Under the pieces are notes generated by a model. The model ran no database searches and was not told the DNA's origin. It saw only the letters and a program-made list of their open reading frames with translations. Of a stretch of DNA of 64,000 nucleotides, positions 1-12,820 are shown piece by piece (positions within the stretch are counted from its first letter, which is position 1; each line of letters starts with the position of its first letter). The translations under genes and the position numbers were made by a program. Source of the stretch: Polytrichum commune (Eukaryota > Streptophyta > Polytrichopsida > Polytrichales > Polytrichaceae); the NCBI GenBank assembly GCA_950295325.1, contig OX485807.1, forward strand, positions 42,562,440 to 42,626,439, given 5' to 3'.

Positions 1-55
1 ACTTCCATCCGTAACTTGTAACCACTTATACTAACCCACTTCATTATATATATTT

Positions 56-418
56 ATGGTCATTGTTCAGACCCCAATGTACACGAATGTGGGCCGGGCA
101 TCATCGACTTCGTCATTGGATAGGCGAACACTGAAGACAGCTTCTTGCGAGTCTGATCGTTGTTTGGCCCTACGGAAGAGTGCAAGACGTTCGGTTTCCC
201 AAACGCATTCGTATTCCACTTATTCGGAAGGGGGTCGGCAAATATGGGCAAATGGCGCATATTCGGGGTCAACAAATAAACAAGGTTACAGCCGCGGACC
301 CGAGATCTTTAGAGCCATGGAGGCCATGAAAGCAAAGGAACGTGAAACGGCCGTAAATGCTAATAATAGTATTGCAAAAGCAAAAGTAGTGAGTCGTAAT
401 CATGATCCGAACGTATAG
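56..418 (+). CDS. possible terminal exon of an unknown gene
   Basis: An open frame runs from the left edge area to a TAG at 416-418. A possible 3' splice site (TTGTTCAG) ends at about position 70, so the first residues of the frame may be intron. The peptide is rich in Ser, Arg and Ala, has basic patches and ends in a charged helix-like stretch (EAMKAKERETA). AATAAA-like signals follow near 515-521, which suits the end of a transcript. I recognise no domain. It could be a real last exon of a gene that starts left of the window, or a chance ORF. The overlapping minus-strand frame is less protein-like. Confidence 0.35.
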   Translation: MVIVQTPMYTNVGRASSTSSLDRRTLKTASCESDRCLALRKSARRSVSQTHSYSTYSEGGRQIWANGAYSGSTNKQGYSRGPEIFRAMEAMKAKERETAVNANNSIAKAKVVSRNHDPNV

Positions 419-2290
419 GCTATATTAACATACATGTAGTTGTGGAATTATGTTTCTAGGACTTTCGCCTAATATTGGATATTCCACTTGCATTTTGTAC
501 TTCAACCCCTATTCAATAAATATGATATTGATTTTCCATATGCAAATGTTTTCATATATCCCATTTTCTTATTGTTAATGTGTAGTTCCATGCATTTGAG
601 TCTCTTATTTGTTTCCAAAATTGGGAACATAGCATATTTTTAGTGTTTTCATTCCTATAAATGTGAAAGCCACGTCCTTAAATAGTCTCAAAATTAACAA
701 AAAGTCTCCAAATAACGAATATAGTGTTAAGTTGAATTTATCGCCCGTGAACTTGAAAACCTATCTTGATTGTCCTAATTACATTGTTTCTATATTGATT
801 CTCTATACTTCTTGATTACAAAATACTCACAACATCTTCATTGTAAAACCTCAAAACATACTAACCTATGCTACAAATTACCCTTTCACACGTGTGTGGG
901 CCCACATCCTCGTACAAATACACAACAGTGATTGAGAAAAATGACATAAGTTCATTGCATAGTAAGAAAGTAATACAATGCCATAGCTTCTCTATTATTG
1001 TGTCTCCATGCCTAAGCATATGTCTGCAAACTGAAAACTGAAAATTAAGTCTAAAGTTCATTGCCCTATATTGATTGGTAAGAGATCTAGAAAGAGCAGG
1101 AATATGGTAATTCAAATCTACTATTGTAATGACGTGTCAATCTATCTGTCACTGAATGGTCACGTGGACCCTATGAATGTCAAGTTGGCAATTCATTGGA
1201 CACTACTTCTTGTTGAATATATAAATCATATGTTCAAGAGAGAGTAGGTACCCTTATGAGACTCGCTCTGGTTCATTAGATTTGGATCCGTGAGAAAACT
1301 ACGGTTGCAAGCTTTTGACAAATGTGACCTTCAATGTTGAATAGACGTACATGCCGCTTCAAAGTTACATACAAGCAGCTTGCATTCAAGATCCTCCTGT
1401 AGCATAGTGTTGTGCTAGATACTTATTTGCATGTCTCTGGCTCACTGGATAGCACAATGTGAAGTTAAGATTGACAGGAGATTCCTTGAATTCAGTCATT
1501 AATTTTTCCTTTCTCACATGAGGTCCTATTGGTGCAATTTGCTTCTTTTGATGGTAACTTATGTCAAATTTGTTAGTTTGTTGTTTGTAATGGATACGTA
1601 CTAGTTCTCATGCGGGGCTGGTATCATTTTTCAGTTTCAATTTTTCTCATATCATCTAGAATGGGCCTATCAAATCTACCTAATCAGCGTAATGTCAGAT
1701 GTGATAGATTCAAGATTATCGAAATGGTAGCTATTATCTCTGGACATCATCTCCTGTCACATTTTGATAAGTCTCAAGTCTTATGGCAAGATCTCATTAC
1801 ACATTTTGATAGTCTTACTACATATGCTGCACGTGACTTGTAAGAGGTTTTGAGACTTGTGATTTGGACTCAATTCACTCGTAATTCTGCACATATCATT
1901 CAAGCAAAACAGGTACAAATATGGACTTTAGGACTGATAAGGGGCGGTGTGTCCAAGTTTGGATCTACTGCACCAAATTCCTGATTCAATGTAGCCTACA
2001 ATAATTCTCACTCACAACATGAACACGATAGATTGTGGAAACCTAGAAGCTCATATGTACAGAAGGTATAGATTTGTTGCCTGCATTGATTTACTCCACA
2101 TTATTTATCTGCCTGCCTAAACTAAATTTAGGAATTCAATGTCATACAAATCAAGCTGTCTCTGAGGCAAACGTCTCTATTTCTGAAGTACCAATATAAG
2201 TCAAATGTTCTACAACTGTGTCATATATTCTACAACCTACATAGTTCCCCAATAACACAAGATTTAGATCATCTGCTGTTGAGTTTTGTC
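419..2290. other. no gene seen; AT-rich intergenic DNA
   Basis: There is no ORF with protein-like composition on either strand and no clear terminal repeats. The small ORFs at 861-1115 and 1610-1843 have random-looking composition and no splice-site support. Confidence 0.6.
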
Positions 2291-3636
2291 ATTAAAATAA
2301 GCTATCAATTTTCACAAGGATCTCTCAGAATGTAAAAACCTTGATAGAGTTGCGAGAGTCCTCATTGATGTCAAGTTGACATTCGCAAATTTCTCGAAAA
2401 CTTGAGCACCATCATAAAACCTTGGCAAACAGTTTAGCACTTACTCGTGCTTAAAGTGCAGTTAATGCACTAAATGACACGATCTGATGTGACACTGTAA
2501 GGGGCATGTGCATGACAGTTCCAAGAATATGTCAAAATTTTGCCAAATGTTCATACCTCTGACATAATAGTCATTTTTTGATCCCCCAAATACCTTTGAC
2601 TGTGAGCACCAATCAGCAGTTGATGGGGCAAGAAAAACCTGCAGCTTTAAAAAGCATGCACCAATTTATTTCAAGTAGACAATCTTTTCTATGGTAGGAA
2701 ATCTCCAATTTTCTCAGTGAACTTGTTCATGTGTGCCAAAAATGAAATGAAACTTCAGCATCGAACATCTTTGTTCGCCTTTGCATCGAGGACCCGAAGT
2801 CACTCAACTTTTGAACATCCTGATAGGTCCAGTCGACCATAAACCATATCAATTGTCCAATAACCGTGGTTACTTATCTTAAAATTTGAGAACCATCATA
2901 AGTTGAGGGCCTTCGTTGAAGTCAAATTGCCGGTCAATATTCTCACATTCTGTCTCAACTTTGAACATTGTGATAGGTCCATCAGACCCTAAAATGTATC
3001 AAATGATCAAAGACCAAGGTTGCTTTGCTAAAAATTAAGCACCATGGTGTAGTGAGTTGTTTTCATTGAAGTCGAGTTGCAGACCAATAATTCTCACATT
3101 CTGTCTCAGCATTGAACGTCATGATAGGTCCAATAGACCATAACATGTATCAATCGTCCAATAACCATTGTTGCTTCTCTAAAACTTAGTGGCCGTAGCA
3201 AGGAATCCGCAGCAGCGGCAGCAGCAAGAAAGAAGAGATAAAACACAAGAGCGAGGCGTAGGCGAAGAAACAAACGGGGAAGACAGAAAATGAGAGGATT
3301 ACGAAGATACTAGGATTGGTAGATTTGGAACAACATGGACGGAGTCTCCAAGGTAGCAAAAAACGACGTGGCCTCACGAGAGGCCAGAAGCTCATTTCAA
3401 CATTTCAACCCATAGAGTTCTTCTCGAAAATGAAGCACCGTGAGAAGTCTCGCAACTCTATCTTGCGAGACTCACCTTCATGGAGGTCAAGTTGGTCCGG
3501 AGGTTCAAATAACCTTCCCAAATTTGAACATCTTGATATGTATACATTAGGTGTCTTACATATCAAGCTGGCTAATGATCATGGTGACTTCTCTAAAAAT
3601 GAAGTACCGTGATTTATGTTGGGTCCTTGAAAGAGG
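2290..3636 (-). pseudogene. decayed leucine-rich repeat units downstream of the LRR gene
   Basis: Read on the minus strand, this stretch still shows the roughly 72-nt periodic pattern of the intact LRR gene: the plus-strand equivalents of 'gatag(g)t', 'ctt(c)at(c)gaagtcaa' and 'tttgaacat' recur. At about 2900-2960 the translation contains LSQC and GNLTSTKALNL, close to the intact unit GNLTTMKTLNL. Stops and frameshifts break all frames. A GC-rich unrelated insert lies at about 3190-3300. I infer that the LRR domain once extended further and that its 3' end decayed after an early stop, or that a second LRR gene died here. Confidence 0.6.
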
Positions 3637-5470
3637 TCAGGTGGCAGTCGCTCCCATCTCGTCACAAACCAATATCGCATTAACAAGCATCCTCATTTGC
3701 TGCTCATTTTTCACGATTTGGTGATTAACAGAAGATGTAGGTAACTCCCTCAAACCTGAGCAACCGAATAGGTTGAGTGTCCTCATCGAGGTCAAGGTGC
3801 CCAATGAATTTGGTAACTCTCGCAAACTCGAACAATGTGATAAATTGAGATTCTTCAAGGAAACCAAATTGCCGACTGATGCATGCATCCCTCTCAAACT
3901 TGAGCAACGCGATAAGTTCAATGTCATCAAAGAAGTCAAGCTGCCAAATGACTTTGGTAGCTCCTCGAGTCCGATACAATTCGACAAGTTGAGTGTGTTC
4001 ACCGAGGTCAACTTCCCCAAAGTCTCAGGAAATGTCTTCAAACTCGAGCACCAAGATAAGTTCATTTTCCTCAAGCCCGTGATATCGCCCAAGGATGTTG
4101 GTAGGTTCTCTAAAACTGAGCACCGTGATAGGTTGAGTGTTGTCAAAGAAGCCAAGTTGCCTAATGTCTCCGGTAATTCCTTCAAACTTGAGCATCGTGA
4201 TAGGTCAATTGTTGTCAAACGTACTAAATTGCCTAATGACTTTGGCAACTCTTCCAAACTTGAGCATTGGGAAAGGTTGAGGGTCTTCATTGTTGTCAAG
4301 TTTCCCAATCCCATAGGTACTACCTTCAAGCTCAAGCACCCGATAAGGTTGAGTGTCGTCAAACGTGTTAAAATGGTCAATGATGATGGCAACTCCTCCA
4401 AACCTGAACATTGTGATAAGTGGAGCCTCTCCAAAGATTGCAAGTTGCCGAATAACTTTGGTAGCTCCTTCAACTTTCTACAATTCGATATTTTGAGTCT
4501 CTTCAAAGAGGTCATATACAATGTTAGTGGTAAACTTGACAGATGGACATCACTTTGGATGGTGCCAATGTTAAGCTCTTCTACATTTGTCAAAGCACAT
4601 AGGTCATCGATAATATCTTGTAAGCACAAACATTCATGTATATTCTGAACCTGTGCAAATTACACACTCAGGTTAGAAAGTCCTTGAAAAACAGTTTGTC
4701 AAACACTGTATACAACCACAATTACCAACCTATATACAAGTTGTGCATGATATTACCTTTCTCTTGTTGAGATTATCCAATAGGTCAGCTTCCACAGAGT
4801 CAAGTGACATTTCTAGCTTCTGATTGCCACCTTGAAGGCATGCGACGCACTCCAATTTTGCCAAGGCCATGACACAGTGGGGCAAATTCTCGTAATTGGT
4901 CATTCGTAAATTCGTGATCACTGAGGTCAAGTCTTTGGAAAAAATCACTTCAGGCACTGTGTATGATGATGTTCCAACAATACCCCTTATGTTTGTAGCC
5001 ACTTCATGACTGGAGTCTTTGCAATTTCCTTTCCTGATTGATAAAATTGCATGACTTGGTTCCGGATCCGCTGGATCAAGAGTTATTACTGGTTGGGTGT
5101 GAAATCTCCAACCATCTGGACATTGCCAGCTCTGTAAAGGAAGTACTTTGAGGTCGAGATGTACTTTGAAATCCTTCCCTTGAAGGACCAACTTCTTGAT
5201 CACTTGCTTGACTTTGTCATGAAAAAATAAAATTTGAGAGGAAGGTAGAGTTCCTACGCTGAAATCAGTGGCACCTGATCTCAGGAAGTTGTGGTCAACA
5301 AAGACCTCTTCTTGTGGATGCTTGGATGGACCAAAATTAATATTCTTGTGAAGCCTTGGTGATTTATTATCATCCATAGTCCGATGCTTGGGCCCTCGAG
5401 GCAGCAGGTTTTGGACACCTTGAATTGAGCCACAAATCAATAGCAAACATTTGTGGTAAGTACATAACAT
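3637..5470 (-). CDS. two-exon leucine-rich repeat protein (NB-ARC domain not seen)
   Basis: Exon 2 (3637-4650) codes for about ten LRRs of 23-24 residues with the consensus GNLxSLxxLNLSxCSSLxELPxSL, followed by a short tail ending MGATAT. Exon 1 (4757 to about 5440-5470) codes for about 230 residues of an unfamiliar domain (DLKVLPLQSWQCPDGW and similar). The intron 4651-4756 has GTAATA and TTTGCACAG borders and keeps the frame (phase 0). The start could be the ATG at 5470 or the one at 5377 (MDDNKSPRL); upstream exons cannot be excluded. This LRR style is found in plant NLR-type resistance proteins, but no P-loop, kinase-2, GLPL or TIR motif is visible, so the protein may be a truncated NLR or an LRR-only protein. 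An immune function is inference. Decayed LRR units follow the stop codon. Confidence 0.65.
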
Positions 5471-6014
5471 TTTGAGTATTCAAGTGCATCAAACCTTATT
5501 TCAAATTAGCAAGAGGATTCCCAATTTTAGGAATGGTCATGGACTTTCTGATGGAATATAAATAGTACATCAATTCTTACAACAAACACTCTTGCACAGT
5601 TGCCTTGATATGTATGAGAAGTATGTAGGAAACACACAAGTCCTTGGGTTCATGCACCCAATCCATGGCAGCAGCACACTTCATGCTATTTGTACCAGAA
5701 ACATACTGTGTAATAATGTACCCACAATAACATACCCTTGGATCAATTTCGACACTTCTGTGTCAAAATTTTCTAATATCACGAATTTAGACAATATGAA
5801 ATATGGTTGTTTGTGTATTTTTGGACTTTCAAAACTATGACTAACTTGGAGTTCCATGGTAACTTCGTAAAGAGCCCCAAAGCTTATCATGAAAGGTTCT
5901 TTCTTTTCCAAAACCGTTCGTCTTCAAATTTTATCTAAATAAGGACACACTTCATGCATTTTATATATAATTGTATACAAAACTGACTCATACTTGCTGT
6001 ATTACAAGAAATAA
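5471..6014. other. spacer between two minus-strand genes
   Basis: This lies between the stop of the 13-exon gene and the first visible exon of the LRR gene. No protein-like ORF is seen. It probably holds the 3' UTR of the upstream gene and the promoter of the LRR gene. Small ORFs at 5592-5840 and 5681-5911 have no support. Confidence 0.5.
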
Positions 6015-9000
6015 TCATAGTTGATCAAAGGTGGAGTATTGGCTGAGAATGCACTGTTCAGAACCTACAGAACATATATGATGAACATGAGGAATAGAAA
6101 TTTGGAAAATCAATCCTCAGGTGCTGCAAGGTTATGACATGATTATACCTGCAAAAGTTCGTTTATGTTGTCTTGGCACATGCACGTTGCTCTGACCAAT
6201 ATCCTTCAATTTTGAGTTGATACTTGGATGACCCTCCCTGGACACACGAAAACCATCATGGGTTCAAAAATCCATCCAACATAAGTATGTGCAAAATTTT
6301 GATTCAACATCACCAATCTTGACTTTGATGTCACAATTATTCTTATATATTTGGATCCTTACATAAGGTAGTGGTCACTGACAATATCAGTGGGACATTG
6401 TGTATCATCTTCACTATCGAATGTGGTTGAGCATCTGGTGTTGTTGTTTGAATTTCGCATTTTGGCTCGTGGTTGTGAGGAACTCATTGCTTCATGTGGG
6501 TCAAGACTCCCCAAGTCCTGCAAAAATACATATATATATATATATATATGGAAAAAGTGGTTTCAATTAAATGTATAAATTAAAGCCAAAACAATGTGCT
6601 CTCTTATCAACGCCATACATGTATGTATGTATGTGTATATATATATATATAAACCAAACAATAGAGTTATGTGTAAAATCTTTGGGTGACCCTCCTCGTT
6701 AGTTGCCTAAAAGATGAGTTTGAGAGCTTATGCTCTACAAACACATGAGACCTAGGCAACTTGTCTTACATTTGTGAAAATTGCCTTGCATTATTCAAAA
6801 TTTTCAAGATCTAATGTTATAGTAGATTTGCAAGGGAATTGACTGATTCAAGATGAGCTACCTAGGTCTCATATGTTGGAAGTGAATTGACCCAAGTTAT
6901 ATTAAAACTTAAATTAACATGCTAATAGAGTGAGACCGGGTTATAAATACATGATTTTGACCTCATCATACTAAGATCAGTGAGCTAATCTAGCCTTGCA
7001 TTGGCCGAGCTAGGATTTGGGTGGTGGGCCCATGAATCAAACCCCAGAATTCTCCTAAAGTTATCATATGACAACAATGAATGAAAACGGTAGATTGGAT
7101 GGTACCAACACATTAGTTATCAAAAAGAATCACACCTAAGGCCCCCTTTTGCACACTTACCTAAACTAATTTTAGCCTTTTTAAATGTACATACTAGAGA
7201 AAAACAATACCCTCCCTTATGTAGACTATCTACAGTGATGCCTCAAATAACACCCCTTATTACACTCATGTTAGTTCGTACGTGGTATGAAGAGTCACCC
7301 CCCCCCCCAAGGAATTGGACCAATAGGTTGAGAACCTCAAACCTTTATAAAGACTTCATCCACATTTAAGGAACCGCCAATTGCATCTTCAGATGTCCCT
7401 CCTTCACCTGCACAGCTCCAAAAATTCACTAGAAGTTATTAGCTTTAGAACTTGGTATTAGGAATTTGAAAAGAAAAAGATAGTTGAACGCTCAATTCAA
7501 TGTCAAGGAAAACTTACTTTCTCCGCCTGAAAAAGAATTGTTAGCACCTTGAAGTGCATCTCGCTTAGGCCAAGTGAGCCTTAGTGGCCCTTTCTTTGGT
7601 CCAGGATCCCATTCATCCCCAGTCAGCAAGTCCGGACTACAATCAAATCACAACCTATAATGTTAGAGATTTGAATGTTGATATAAAATACTCTGAAATA
7701 AAATCACAAAGCCCACCACCCCCATGTACCTATTTTTGGACCTAAAATATCTTAACAGATTTTTCTTAGAATACCCACAACATTAACTATGAGGTAAGTG
7801 GATCTTTAAAGGGACACTTCTAACAAGGCCCCTCAATTATATCACCTATTGAACCTAGAATGGTTAAGAAACTTTGAGGATGAAGTCCACACATGTCTTT
7901 TGGTGTCCTTTCATAGATCCACACCTATCTATACACCACTCAATCAAAAGGTGTCCATTTAAGATGAGTAACCAAATTAGGCCCACTTATTACCTTACAT
8001 CAAAAGTTGTTGCTGAACTATAAAATTTCAGTCACAAGTCTAGAAGCTTACATGGTGGGAACAAGTTGGTGTAGTTTGTCTTGGTGAAGTCGGTTAGCTT
8101 GAAGAGTCGACGAACTAGGATGGGGAAAATCATTTTTCCTTATGAAGGTGAATTCCTCCTCTGAAAGTTGTTGCAGAACATTGAAGATGTCATCAAAGTC
8201 TTTCAGGGTTGGATTTATGGCCATGGCCATAATAAGATCTTGTGAAGCCTCGGGAAACTTTGTAAGCATACATTTGACAAGGGCTCGTTCTTGCAAAGTA
8301 CAAGGTTCCCCGTCGTTTAGGTCAGCCGCTATGTTAAAGTCTTGTAAAGAGCTCCCAAAGTTCCCCAAGAAAAGCTTGATCCCCCCTCGAATTCTGTAAC
8401 AATATGAAATTATTAAGATGGAACTTTCAAGCATGGGTGTTGTGGAGTATATGTTTTCTATAAAAGCCATCAAATTGTTAAACCAGAATGTTTAGTGACC
8501 AAAGTTGAAAATAAGATTTTGATAGAGTAGCGCACCTGAAGACGATATCAATATGCTCGTAATGCATATTCCAGAGTATAATTTCATTTAGATCATAGAG
8601 TCCTCTTTGCCAAAACATTTGGCATGTAGTCGAGGATCTCATGAGGGTTTCCCAGGATGCAAAAGTGATACTTTCGTGGGTTTTGAACATTGCAATGTGT
8701 TGAAGGTAGTTGAGAACTCGTTGTCGATAATCAATCATTTCTAGCTCTACATTGCTGCAAACCCAATTTTTTCTAGCTTGTTAGTTATTCAAGGGGATCA
8801 ATCTTTGTAAGATATTAAGAACCACCTACAAAAAAATTCAAGGAAATAAAATCTATAAAGCAATTAACATAAATATAGAGTACTATAAATTTATATTAAA
8901 AAATTAATAGGCATGTTCTAAGAATATTCATCAAATATATGAAAATTTGCATGAATATGCGCATTACTTCATAGCCCCCTCCCCAAAAATATCCCTTTAT

Positions 9001-12000
9001 CGCATGTGGTTCATATCCCTACAAAGAAATTATTCCCCCGAGCTTAGTTAAAGTAACCAAGTTCTGCAGTTTCAAGATGCAATGACTTGATATTATGATC
9101 ATATATGATCGAATGGAAATGATGATGTTATTATATATTCACATGCTTATGTGCTCCGAACATGATACAATACATAATCTTTCTTTAAACCGAGTCCTAA
9201 ATAATTATTTACCTTCTCCAGTAGTCAATGAGCTCGTGATGCTTGTTGTGAAGTTCACCTTTCACATCAAGGAATGTAAACCCAGACTTGTTGTCTGTTG
9301 AAATTTTCCTTCTGCATTTCAGGGAAAACAACATCAGCTCGATGCATATTACAAGCATGATGATCATGGCATGAAATCGCAAAATCCAGGTAGAAAAGGT
9401 GTGCAAGCAGATAAATTATTAACCTGTCCAGAACATCTGACTGACACTTTTCCAGTTGGAAAAATGTGATCACTGTCGTCTTTGAAGATGTCCATACTGA
9501 TGCAATTTGGTGCCACCGATTTGCTAGAGCCTCTGAGAACACTGCAAATTTATCAAACAATAAACCCATATTACTTCAATTAGTCAGATCAAAACATCTT
9601 GTATGACTTGATGTTGCAAAATCAAATAAGATGTCATTCCAAATTTTCAGTAACTCGTAACTTTATTATCAAATTTTAGAATCAAGTCTTGATGTTGGAA
9701 GTTGTAATGTACCCTGCAGAGGTGACGCCTTTAGGGGAGGTAAAATGTGAGTAGCTTCACTCCTCACCAAAACCGAGGAACCATTAACCTTCACAACTTT
9801 GGCAGCATGGATAAGTGAACCTTCTTCAAAAGTCATTCCTTCTGTGTTTACCACGAGTTGTTCTAGGCATCCCTGATCCTATAACACACAAAGATGCTCC
9901 AAGTTAGCGAAAGATAGGATCATTTTTGGAACCGCAAATTTGTCGCAGATTTGTGGCAATTCCTAATCAAGAAACTGCTAAGGTTGTTGAACGCCATGAT
10001 GAGTGTTGGTCTAGTATCGTCTTTATCGTCATTTACCAAGTGAAAGTTTAGGAATTTGGGGTCTTGTAATATTCTATTGGAAAGGTCTTCAAAATACCTT
10101 TCTAACGGTCCATTACACGCCCCAAAATACAGTCGCAAAAATGGAAAAGAAAAATGTGCACTTGTTTAGCTACTGCATATCAAGGTGGTCAAAAGTACTA
10201 CAATGCAAAAATGACTGCAAATCTTTTTCACATAGTATTCCACTAGTGTGTGATTGGTTTGACATATAGTGGAGATTTATAACAAAGCTACATTCAAATC
10301 AATCCTTAACACTAGTATTTAGCTTAAATTTTCCCTTATTTGTCGTACTAAACCATATATCCAATAGAACCGTATATTGAAGTATCATTAACCAAATAAT
10401 GTCAAATTAGCATAAAGTTGCAAACCTGGGTTGGAGGTCCTATACTTCTCAAGGTTGTAGCAAAGTGCTCTGTTGCTACTTTGGTTTGCGCTCCATTCAA
10501 ATGTAATCCAGACATAGTGATGTTTGTGTCTGAATGACAATCAAAACTCCAACATTAAATATTGTTATCTACTTAGTAAAAAAATAAATATCTATCTATA
10601 CCGTAATGTTCCAAATAATTTTGGTGAGTTTTCCCAAAACAATAGATACAAGAATGTCATACTAGACCTTCAACATGAGCTTTCCAAGCTTGTAATATCT
10701 AACTTCACTATAACCATACACATGTCACTAGTATGAAACACTCAGGATCTTCAATCCTCAATTAAACAAAGCCAGTGTGCCGGGATACCATAGTATCACA
10801 AAATGGAGAATTGAACCATAATATGAAGTACTAAGGGAAGTATAGGATGTAATTAACTTTGAGCTAAACAATATTGAATCAGGCCATGAAACTTACTTCC
10901 TTGTTGCCACCTTGCCTCAACGTTGATTGGTACATCACCTTTTCGAAGGTTATGAAGATGGATCTCCTCATCTGCAGCCACACTATGAAAGATTGAGAAA
11001 ATTCCACATGATTCATAATTATGAATAGAGATGATAATATAAGTATTGATTTGGTTATCAAATCCCACAGAAATCAAGATGACATACAAACAATTTGGGC
11101 AATGAAAACAAAACAAAACCAATATCCATGATTAGTATATTGTGCTCAAAACTAAGGTGGAACTGATTTACCTATAATTCATTATAACAGTTTTGACAAC
11201 CTTTGAAGTTGAAACTAGTTGTTGATAGCCAAATTGGTACGTTACTATGGACAAGTTGAAATAGATGGTTGTTGCCCCATGCCATGCCATGTCACTTTTT
11301 TGTGGACGGGGCATGACGCAACAAAAACGAGACTTGTGATTCACCCTTGATTCATCATGATAATGTTTTGACGATCTTTTAAACAATCAAAACAAGTTGT
11401 TGGAAGTGTACTTAGTAAATCGTTTTGGACAAATCAAAACAAACGGTGGTTGCATCCTACCTTGTCATATCACCTTTTCCATGGGTAGGGCAAGGCAAGG
11501 CAAGGCAAAGCGGGGTAACGCAGGGCAAACTAGTTGTTGAAAGCAAATTTGCCAATATGTCATTGTGAACATGTTGAAATGGATGGTTGTTGTGTCTTGC
11601 ATGCCATGTCACCTTTTTTTGTGGGCAGCACACGACACAACAAAACGAGTATGATTCACCCATAAATCATCATAATCATTTTGACAACCTTTAAACATGT
11701 GAAACCAATCATGGGCAATAAACTTGGTACGTCACTTTAGACAAGTTAAAACAGACAGTAAGACTTGCCCTGCCATGTCTGTCACCTTCTTTGTGGACAG
11801 GGCAAGGCAAGTTCAAGTTAGTCATAAATTAAAAAGAAGTATACATGTGAGTGTAAAGTTTGTGAAGCTTGTACCTTTGGAATATAGAATACCCCATGTC
11901 CCCAATTGAAGAGTGCATGATTTGTCGACCTCCACGCAATCTTTGAGAAGCTTCACCGCCTTGGCCAGAACCACAGGATGAGTAGACAACAGTCCTTGCA

Positions 12001-12820
12001 AAACAACAGAGGATTTCCATTGCTGTATTTTGCGGCGTGCAAGGTTGTGAAGCTGCTCCTTGACACGGCCCACAAAGGGCTTGGGAATGCTGCCAGGAAG
12101 GTAGAATGTTGCCATAAACATGGAACTCGAAGAGTTTGAGGAAGGGGTTGAATCCATACGAGCATAGGGAAAATTATCCGGCTCTAATGGATTATTAAAT
12201 GTGACTCCAGATGACCCAGAATTTGATGCTGCCTCATTATAGCTCCAAGTCGAAGGTGTTGCGTCGACGTGCTCTAAGTTGGACTCAATATTGAAGCTTC
12301 TAATTGGAGCGTCATGGCCGAATGTGTTGGAGTTCTCAAAAATAATGTTGTCCTCCACATATTGAGATGTGAAATCCATCAATGATACTCTTTCCTCACT
12401 ATCATGATGAGTTTCTAATACATCTATAATCTCATCATGTGTTGGGCCAATAGTATTTGCATTCGAAGCGCTAGCCGGCTCGTCATTTATACTACTGTGA
12501 CCTCTCGGTTGAACAATATCTGATGGTCTGACTAGTCCATTCACAATGGGTGATCTCATGGATTCCGCGAGATTTTGGTTAACCACTAGATCTTCTTGCT
12601 CCACAAAATTCCGGTTTGGGGGGTATAATACACTATTATTGGGCCAATTTATATCTTGATCTAGTCCCACTTCTTTCCTAATACAAGGGCAAAAAATGGC
12701 AAAAAAAGTCCAAACTCTGCGTCTGCCTACGTCCCAAATAGCAGCTGCTAGGATGCCGACAACTAGAGCCACCACCACTGCAGGCACCCAAATGTTGATC
12801 TTCTCACTAGGTGAAGACAT
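6015..12820 (-). CDS. 13-exon gene: 848-residue membrane-anchored protein with TPR-like region, family unknown
   Basis: Exons, in transcription order: 12820-11875, 10971-10897, 10529-10426, 9878-9713, 9541-9424, 9311-9213, 8754-8536, 8393-8052, 7636-7518, 7407-7343, 6517-6363, 6237-6149, 6064-6015. All introns have GT..AG borders, all phases agree, and the lengths sum to 2547 nt (848 residues plus TGA). Residues 1-50 show a single membrane segment (VPAVVVALVVGILAAAIW) followed by basic residues and CPC. The next 250 residues are acidic and low in complexity. A middle region has the motif MSGLHLNGAQ. A helical region follows with TPR-like pairs (LGNFGSSLQDFNIAADL and KFPEASQDLIMAMAINP). The C-terminal 130 residues are polar. 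I recognise no named family, so the function is unknown. A TPR-like domain on a membrane anchor would fit a scaffold role, but that is inference. A broken copy lies at 30.7-47.1 kb. Confidence 0.75.
6527..6655. repeat. (TA)n microsatellites
   Basis: Two runs of alternating TA/CATA (about 6527-6550 and 6618-6652) lie in an intron of the 13-exon gene. Confidence 0.8.
9977..10272. other. intronic segment present here but missing from the copy at 31 kb
   Basis: Intron 3 of the 13-exon gene contains about 296 bp that are absent from the paralogous intron near 30975. The borders share only AAC and there is no target-site duplication, so a microhomology deletion in the copy is more likely than an insertion here. 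A 72-residue minus-strand ORF crosses this segment. Including it would disturb the splice phases, so I do not annotate it as an exon. Confidence 0.5.
11200..11825. repeat. degenerate tandem repeats with stem-loop potential in intron 1
   Basis: About four diverged units of roughly 180-190 bp are seen at about 11210, 11400, 11570 and 11755. Each has a GTTGTTG or similar lead-in, then a CCATGCCATGTCACC-like segment, then a TTTTGTGG(A/G)C(A/G)GGGCA-like segment. The two arms are partly complementary (for example CTTGCCCTG with CAGGGCAAG). The same array occurs in the copy at 46170-46800. Confidence 0.65.

Noticed and set aside
3773-4648. 291-residue ORF on the plus strand
   Set aside because: It is the antisense of the LRR exon; the periodic codons keep the opposite frame open. 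It has no start context and no domain.
9920-10138. Minus-strand ORF with LERYFEDLSNRILQDPKFLN as an extra exon
   Set aside because: The flanking exons already join in phase (exon 3 ends in phase 0 and exon 4 starts in phase 0), and I found no splice pair that would include it in frame. An alternative exon remains possible.
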